A DNA stretch of 64,000 nt from Cryptomeria japonica (taxonomy: Eukaryota > Streptophyta > Pinopsida > Cupressales > Cupressaceae). The notes beneath the pieces are model-generated. The model worked only from the letters and a program-made list of their open reading frames with translations, made no database searches and was not told where the DNA came from. Both the position numbers and the translations under genes were made by a program. Of this stretch, positions 58,257 through 64,000 are shown piece after piece. Position 1 is the stretch's first letter. Every line of letters starts with the position of its first letter. The stretch covers positions 220,275,415 to 220,339,414 of the forward strand of contig NC_081410.1 in the NCBI RefSeq assembly GCF_030272615.1. Direction: 5' to 3'.

Positions 58257-59978
58257 TATATATATGGATCAATGGATATAATAATAAAAGAATAGTATGG
58301 GTATTAAAATAATAATATATATATGTGGGTGTGTGTATTATTATTTGATTATGAATACATTTGTTTAATTATTTAAAATATTGGGTTATATAAAAATATA
58401 TTAATATGAATCGAATTAATTATGGCATGAAGCACCACGTAGTGGTGAGAGAGAAAAAGAAAGTGATAAACCACATAGTTGTTAGGGTCGACCACCATAC
58501 AAGTTGGCGCAACCCATATCCTAAGGGAGTAGGTAATATTTATGCATTAAAACAACCCCTCGCTTAATACGTGGGCAATATTTGGATCTTTCCACTTTGC
58601 TAGGAAAAGCAAGTTGAATAAATAATATAATACTACCCTTCGTTAAAGAGTTACAAACCTATTAGCATAAGTGATAAATTCAGAAGAATAATATTTTGAC
58701 TTAGTAAAATTAGGAGTGATTCATTAGTAGAATAAAATAGGACCTTATGTGTGTCAATTTTATATTTATTTTGGAAATCACATAAACTTGTGATTAGGCT
58801 TAATCAATATTATAAACTAAGTGGTGGCATTAGAAGGGAGAATAGGTGGCAGACTTGAGAGCATAATTATAGCATTAAGTCTCTCAAATTCTTGCATTAA
58901 TAGGGAGGAATTCTCTACTTTGAGAGCACTCATTTTCACTCATCATTTTCTCATTATTTTCTTGTTCTCCATTATTCACTTTCACAAAAGAGAGATTGTT
59001 TTAGCCTTTAGTCTAGAAGTAGATTAGTTCATTGAAGATCTTGTGAGAGATTAAGGTTGAGGATAAGTTCATTCTAAGAGGGTGAAGCAAGCATGGTTTA
59101 AGCTTAGGAATCAGTAACTTTGTTGGAGCTATAATTCTAGGCTTGTTGATTCTATCTATTTTTTCTTATAATAAAATCATTATATGAATGCAAATGCTTG
59201 ATGAAAGATGGAATAGATGTTTAATGACTTTGATTGATACTTGGGTTTTCTTGTTTGAATGAATATACATGATTTTTGGTAGAATTTTTATTATTATGAA
59301 ACTCTTTTGTTTTGAGAAAAGAAGTAGGTCAAAATATGACTCTCACTCAAAGTAATGGGTGATGAATTATTTGGCCAAAGTAGTGTAGGTTGTCATTATC
59401 TACACTATCGGTTCACTGTGATCCAGGTTTATATACTAGGCTAGGAATGCCATACATGTAGGTTGTAATAAGTGTATGTTACCTCTAGATATATAGGACA
59501 CAACACTATGCTCGTGAGCTATTATTATGAGGTCACCAAACCAATCTCTTCATTAAAGAGTTAGGTCTCTTTCAGCAGGAAGAGACATAAGGGACTATTT
59601 AGTCTTGGTTGGGTGGAAAAGCGTATGAGTGATGCTCTTCCTCATGCAGTTGGTGGCCAAAAACTTGAGGATGTATGTCAGTAAGGACATCTGGACCATT
59701 TGTATTTCTTATATAAGTTCATGAAAGCTGTGAATTATCTTTATAATATTTGTAAATTTGAAAATGGAATTGTAAATATAATCATTCATATGAATATTAA
59801 AATGTAAATGAATTATATGATGCAATGGATAAGTTTGAAATAGGATTTATTTCAAATGTGCATCTTGTTTATGAAATATAAAATGAAAATTTAGTTAGCT
59901 AGATGGTGATATTATAAACTATTCTCATGTGGGTTAAAACCTAGTTAAACATGGGGGTAGAACAAATGGGCTTGTTAC
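58257..59978 (+). repeat. B2 3' LTR, last piece
   Basis: Resumes at TATATATATGGATCAATGG (compare 22866 on) and continues to GGGCTTGTTACA, matching 27424-29201. It gives the true 3' end of the B LTR. Confidence 0.88.
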
Positions 59979-61406
59979 AATTTTTGTAGCTAAATTTTCT
60001 TGATTATCAAGAGGAGTAGGTCTTGTCTCTTGAGATGTAGGACAAGGTGTGCTAGAAGGAAAAAGATTGTTTTCTATGATTTTGATAGTTCCATTATCAA
60101 TCAGTCTTTGTATTCCATTTTCAAAATCAGGGCATTCATTTACATGATGATATGACCAAAAAGGATTATTTGAGGAAGAAGCACCTTTCGATGGATGATA
60201 GATCTTATGTCTTTCCAAAATTCTCCTTAAGATTCCAAAATTTAAGGAGATCATTTGTAAGTAAATGATGAGGATTCCCTAGACCTCTTGTACTAGCTTG
60301 TGAAGGAGGGTTTATAGGGACTTTTATTCCTTGTTCATATTTTCCAAGGCCTTTTCCACTATAACCTTGTTTTGAGATTATATTATTACCACTCCTCTAA
60401 GAATGTTTCAATTGTGAAGAAGAAGGACCATTATCATAAATCTATTTAAAATTTATAGTGTAAGGGCACATGGAGGGATCAAAAGGATGATTACATGAAG
60501 AAGGTATATCCTTTATAGGGAATTTCTCCTTTTTATCATTATTCATGTCCTCTTTGATAGGTTGGGAAGAAGGGTCCTTATCATATAAGGCTTCATCTTT
60601 TCTTAATGTTATATGAGGAGATATATCATGAATAAAATGTATAGCCTCATCTTCTCTAGGAATATGTTGACAATTAAGATAAGCTCTAGGAGAATAAGGA
60701 GGATCTATGAGATTAATAAACCTACATTTTGATGTTGCCCCCCTTGCACTAGAGTATGTATATGAGAAGAGGATGGTATCATATTACTCTTCAATGCTTT
60801 CTCTCCATTGGAGAGATCATTGATAGGAGTATCGATTATTTCCTCATTCACATTAGATACCCTATGAGAGGTACAAGTATTAGCTTTTTCAATTTCATCT
60901 CTAGGATTATCATTGTCTATGAAATTTTTTATGTAATCTACACATGTAATGCATGTTCTTAAAAATGTCATCATGAAACAACATATAATATGGATAAAAT
61001 ATTTGAGATATGATTTGTAGGTAGGAAATATCTTTGAAACCCTAAAGATGCAATATGAAAGAGTGCTATGAATGAAAATAAGTAATGTAAAATGAAAGAA
61101 ACCATTATTCAACACATGGTTTTGATAAATATAACTTTAAAGGAATTTAATCATATGTGAAATGGCAAACAAATCATATCTAATTAATTTCATAATGAAA
61201 AATTCAAAATCAAATCTCAAAACAAAATTGAAAAATTATACAACCCACAGTCAATTTTATAAAAATAAATTAGGTTTTTTATGAATTTAACTACTAAATT
61301 TATGTAATATGATTTATGAGTGCAAAATTTAATGTTTAAATGCCTACAAATTAGATCCGAGATCATAAATCAAAGACAAGCATGCAAGGAGTCGGGTTCA
61401 CCAAAA
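59979..61406 (-). pseudogene. gag: Gypsy fragment F, right copy: gag region with G-patch-like motif
   Basis: Read on the minus strand. It has FENGIQRLIDNGTIKII near 60090, similar to the tail of Tat-type gags. Upstream a G-patch-like motif QGYSGKGLGKYEQGIKVPI lies at about 60370-60320. The reading goes on toward 61100 with Asp/Asn/Ser-rich sequence and several stops. It is cut at 59979 by the end of the B LTR. I am moderately sure it is a retrotransposon gag. Confidence 0.6.
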
Positions 61407-61567
61407 TGTAATATGTGGTGAACAAGTTATCAAATGAATGTAACTATGAGTGCATAAGCTATATGTTTCAACAATGATTGCAAATATGAATCAATTAAGT
61501 GCATATGAATCAAATCTGAAATGGAAAATCATAAATGTTGAAAGCATGAGAGTTGGGTTCACCAAAA
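61393..61567 (-). other. F primer-site region, duplicated
   Basis: On the minus strand TTTTGGTGAACCCGACTC follows a ...CATATTACA LTR end. The block is present twice, at 61393-61410 and 61553-61571, so about 160 bp is duplicated across the LTR boundary. Confidence 0.6.
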
Positions 61568-62468
61568 TGTAATATGGGGGAAAAACTAAGGTTTCACCAA
61601 TAAGGATAGTAAGATCGCTAATTTTTCCTTAGGGACCACTACATTGAAAGAGGGGTGAATCCAATGGATCTAGCCACAATCCAAATAAGGAAAGGGATAA
61701 AATTATGACTAGATTCATTGGTTATTTGTTTACCTCCTCTTTCTAGTTGGAATTGGATGGTAATTGTGAAATTAGAGTAAAACAAGGAATGATTGAAGTA
61801 AATTGTCAAAAATAGACTGCTACAAATATCCCACAAAGCCACAACTAAGATTTGGGAAAAATAAGTTATTTAAAACCTATTCCCAGAAGTTTGGACTAAT
61901 TTTTTGGGACCAAGTAGTACAAATTTTCCCCGATCCTCCGAATTTTACTTCGTCGAAAGCTAAACTTGTTCATCATTGTCAACTTTATCAGAATCTCAAA
62001 GTATAACTCCTAAGCATGCTCCCTAAACAAAGAAATAAAGGAAATATGGTTGTGGATAGGGGTTTTCCTTAGGTCAAACCCCAATTTAGGAATTAACCTT
62101 GAATTGAATAATGTACATACGAAAGTAAATGCTAAGGAGATATACCTAAAATCTATAAAGGCTGATAGAAGGATTGATGATGCAATGCTCTTTGAATGTA
62201 ATCAACAATGTTGAATGTAATTACATGACAAATGTATGAACATGAAAAACCTAATCACACACACATGCTTGCATGAATATTAATACATCTTTTCTCCATA
62301 ATACTTGAAGGATGAAATGCAGCCTTTCATGTCTGAAAATGCTTGATGAATAATGCTTCACAAATGCACGAATGATAAGGTATGTGATGGATCAATTGCT
62401 TTGAGGTGAAAATGAATTGATAGGATGTCATAGGGCTCCCTAGGTAAATTACTGATTAAGTTGACCTC
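61568..62468 (-). repeat. LTR of fragment F (partial)
   Basis: Starts TGTAATATGGGGG on the plus strand, contains no recognisable coding, and is cut at 62469 by copia A2. Part of it must lie beyond the window. Confidence 0.55.
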
Positions 62469-63483
62469 TATTAGGTCCTGGAGACAACTGAGAGGGGGGG
62501 TGAATCGGTTGTTTAATAAATTCAAACCAAAAACTGTTTAACCAACTTAATGCTTAATATCGGTAAACCAGTTAAGTATGCCGGTAGATAGTGTTAATAG
62601 TAAATTGCTATACTGGTAAGGATTAATGCATGAAACATAAACATAAAGTCATCCACAACACATAACACCAATATTTGTATGTGGAAACCTTGTAAAGGGA
62701 AAAACCACGGTGGGAAACCTTACCCACAATCAGATGATACTACTATAGATAGTAAGTGTACATAATGGGGTCTGCACATGCAGAAAGGCCAATAGCCTAG
62801 AGCTCACTGCTCAATCACAAAATGGGAGTCACACTGACTACAGTTGGATGGTTAAATCCAATAAGAATGTACTGCACAAAATAGCATCTCTATATGCTGG
62901 ATTCAGTACCGATGTAATGCTGATATGCTTCTACAAAAACCTAACCTCACCTTCAAATGATGTCTTCATGTATACCTCTGCTTAATCTCGCATATACCTT
63001 CACACAAATCTTTTTTGCATTCCACACTTGATCTTTACAAATAAGATCTTACATTTATACCATAACCTAAGACTAATTTTAGTAGGTTGGCTCTACAAGA
63101 TATTACAATAAAATCATTTTATAAACAATATAATATCCGATGTAATAACCGATTGAACATGTCAGCTTAATGCATTTACAACAATAATAAATTATCTTCA
63201 TAGCGTGCCATGCTGATCTGGAAAAGATAAACCTGGACCTATTTTCCAGTAAAAGAAAATATGCAAATATGAATATACCAATGATTAATTCTTCAAAACA
63301 AAGTGTCCACATGATGTCTTCAACTTTACCAAGTGTCTTCCATATCATTCCAAGTGTCAGTGAACCATATACTAGTAACTGTGCAATAGTTACTTGCTTG
63401 CCGGTGAATGTTGTTGGATCTCCAAAGTGCTAGTTTTCAGTAGGTGTTGACATCAATGACAAAACCATACCAAAATACCAACA
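62469..63483 (-). repeat. 3' LTR of copia A2 (1,015 bp)
   Basis: Reverse complement of 17647-18712 with small differences. The left edge TATTAGGTCC has TG changed to TA. The right edge CCAACA is followed by the polypurine tract ATCTCCCCCTTTGGC. Confidence 0.94.
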
Positions 63484-63830
63484 ATCTCCCCCTTTGGCAT
63501 TGATGGCAACACAAGATGGAAAAACCATCAAAGTGCCAAAACAGAAATGCCAAATACCAAAAACAATCAATCTCCCTTAAAGAACAATTTCTCCCCCTAT
63601 GAACATCATGTGTTTATCCAAAGATTTATTTTTCAATACCAATCTCTCCTCAAAAGATAATGTGTTTTTCCATAGATATCTCTCCCCCTTTGACATCAAA
63701 TGCCAAAGGTACAAAATTCAAGTTCATACAAAATACCAACTACTCCCCCTGAGAAGTAGCTTCCTCATCAAAGACCGGAGTAAAAGATTTTTCTTTCAAT
63801 TCTGTCAATTGATGATAATCATCAACTGTC
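63484..63830 (-). other. Copia A2 3' untranslated region
   Basis: Contains several CTCCCCC tracts (63485, 63590, 63684, 63742), the reverse of the repeated polypurine motifs seen in A. No coding. Confidence 0.7.
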
Positions 63831-64000
63831 TAAGTCTCTATCGGTGGTGGTATGACTCCAAGCTGATCTCTGAGATATTCAAAAGTCTCCTTAGGGAAAG
63901 GTTTTGTGAAAATATCTGCAAGTTGTTCTTTAGTATTCACATAAACAAGTTTTATCTCCTTTTCTTCAACTTTTTCCCTTAGAAAATTCAGTTTGATAGA
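63831..64000 (-). CDS. Copia A2 RNase H C-terminus (cut by window)
   Basis: Minus strand reading to the stop at 63831-63833 contains TKEQLADIFTKPF, ETFEYLRDQLGVIPPP and IET, the end of copia RNase H. It is open to the window edge, unlike the same part in A. Confidence 0.9.

Larger units (their letters stand above)
22415..59978 (+). mobile_element. Chromovirus (Ty3/gypsy) element B2 with six or more nested insertions
   Basis: Once insertions are removed the order is 5' LTR (22415-29201), primer site, gag, protease, reverse transcriptase, RNase H, integrase, chromodomain-like tail, polypurine tract, 3' LTR (42939-59978). LTRs are about 2.4 kb and the interior about 5.2 kb. Each LTR is split by other elements but the pieces align between the two copies. 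All ORFs carry stops. It is the oldest layer in this part of the window. Confidence 0.85.
62469..64000 (-). mobile_element. Copia A2: second copy of the A family, inverted
   Basis: The LTR and RNase H end match A in reverse. The rest lies outside the window. Its integrity is unknown. Confidence 0.93.

Noticed and set aside
62469-63483. A2 LTR as a solo LTR
   Set aside because: Its right side continues into a polypurine tract and the RNase H end.

Overview
The window is plant nuclear DNA made almost entirely of nested, mostly decayed retrotransposons; I found no intact host gene, tRNA, rRNA or CRISPR array. Plant origin is shown by Ty1/copia elements with initiator-Met-type primer sites, a Ty3/gypsy chromovirus, a Tat/Ogre-type gypsy element, plant-type LINEs with a C-terminal RNase H, and a plant mobile domain (PMD) gene. 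The depth of nesting and old, stop-riddled copies suggest a large repeat-rich genome such as a gymnosperm, but that is inference. Element names A-K, T, LINE1 and LINE2 are mine, used only here.

Left part (1-18712): copia element A (5' LTR tail at 1-319, gag-pol to 4517, 3' LTR 17647-18712) is split by gypsy element T (4612-17364, minus strand, 5-bp target duplication GTTGG). T has gag-protease and a scrap of integrase but no reverse transcriptase. Antisense to it lies a PMD gene (5705-8578) that appears to have its own TATA box and one in-frame intron. The intron holds an array of covarying hairpins. An LTR fragment K (18713-19414) and a degraded gypsy fragment F (19415-20391) follow.

Middle and right (20392-59978): a chromovirus pol fragment B1 runs into an LTR that is also the 5' LTR of a second copy, B2. 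B2 spans 22415-59978 once its insertions are recognised. Insertions into B2: in the 5' LTR, LINE1 (22944-27279), itself holding solo LTR E (23066-25546); in the leader, solo LTR I (29610-30893); in gag, solo LTR H (31740-38963), itself holding the non-autonomous element D (32766-38786); in the 3' LTR, solo LTR G (43001-49407) holding LINE2 (about 44440-48990), then copia C (about 49466-57382) holding solo LTR J (52345-53604), then a 0.75-kb inverted duplication that makes a 1.5-kb palindrome (56761-58256). Most boundaries are fixed by target duplications: GGTC(A/C) for E, (C/C)(T/C)CTC-like for I, CTAAG for H, TTAAT for D, TTAAT for G and GAGAG for J.

Right end (59979-64000): a minus-strand gypsy fragment F (gag part, primer site, LTR) is interrupted by a second, inverted copy of copia A (A2), whose 3' LTR and RNase H end run off the window. 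The most interesting items are the antisense, intron-containing PMD gene with its hairpin array, element D with a large unrecognised ORF, LINE2 with a third ORF joined by a TAATG stop-start, and the long palindrome.
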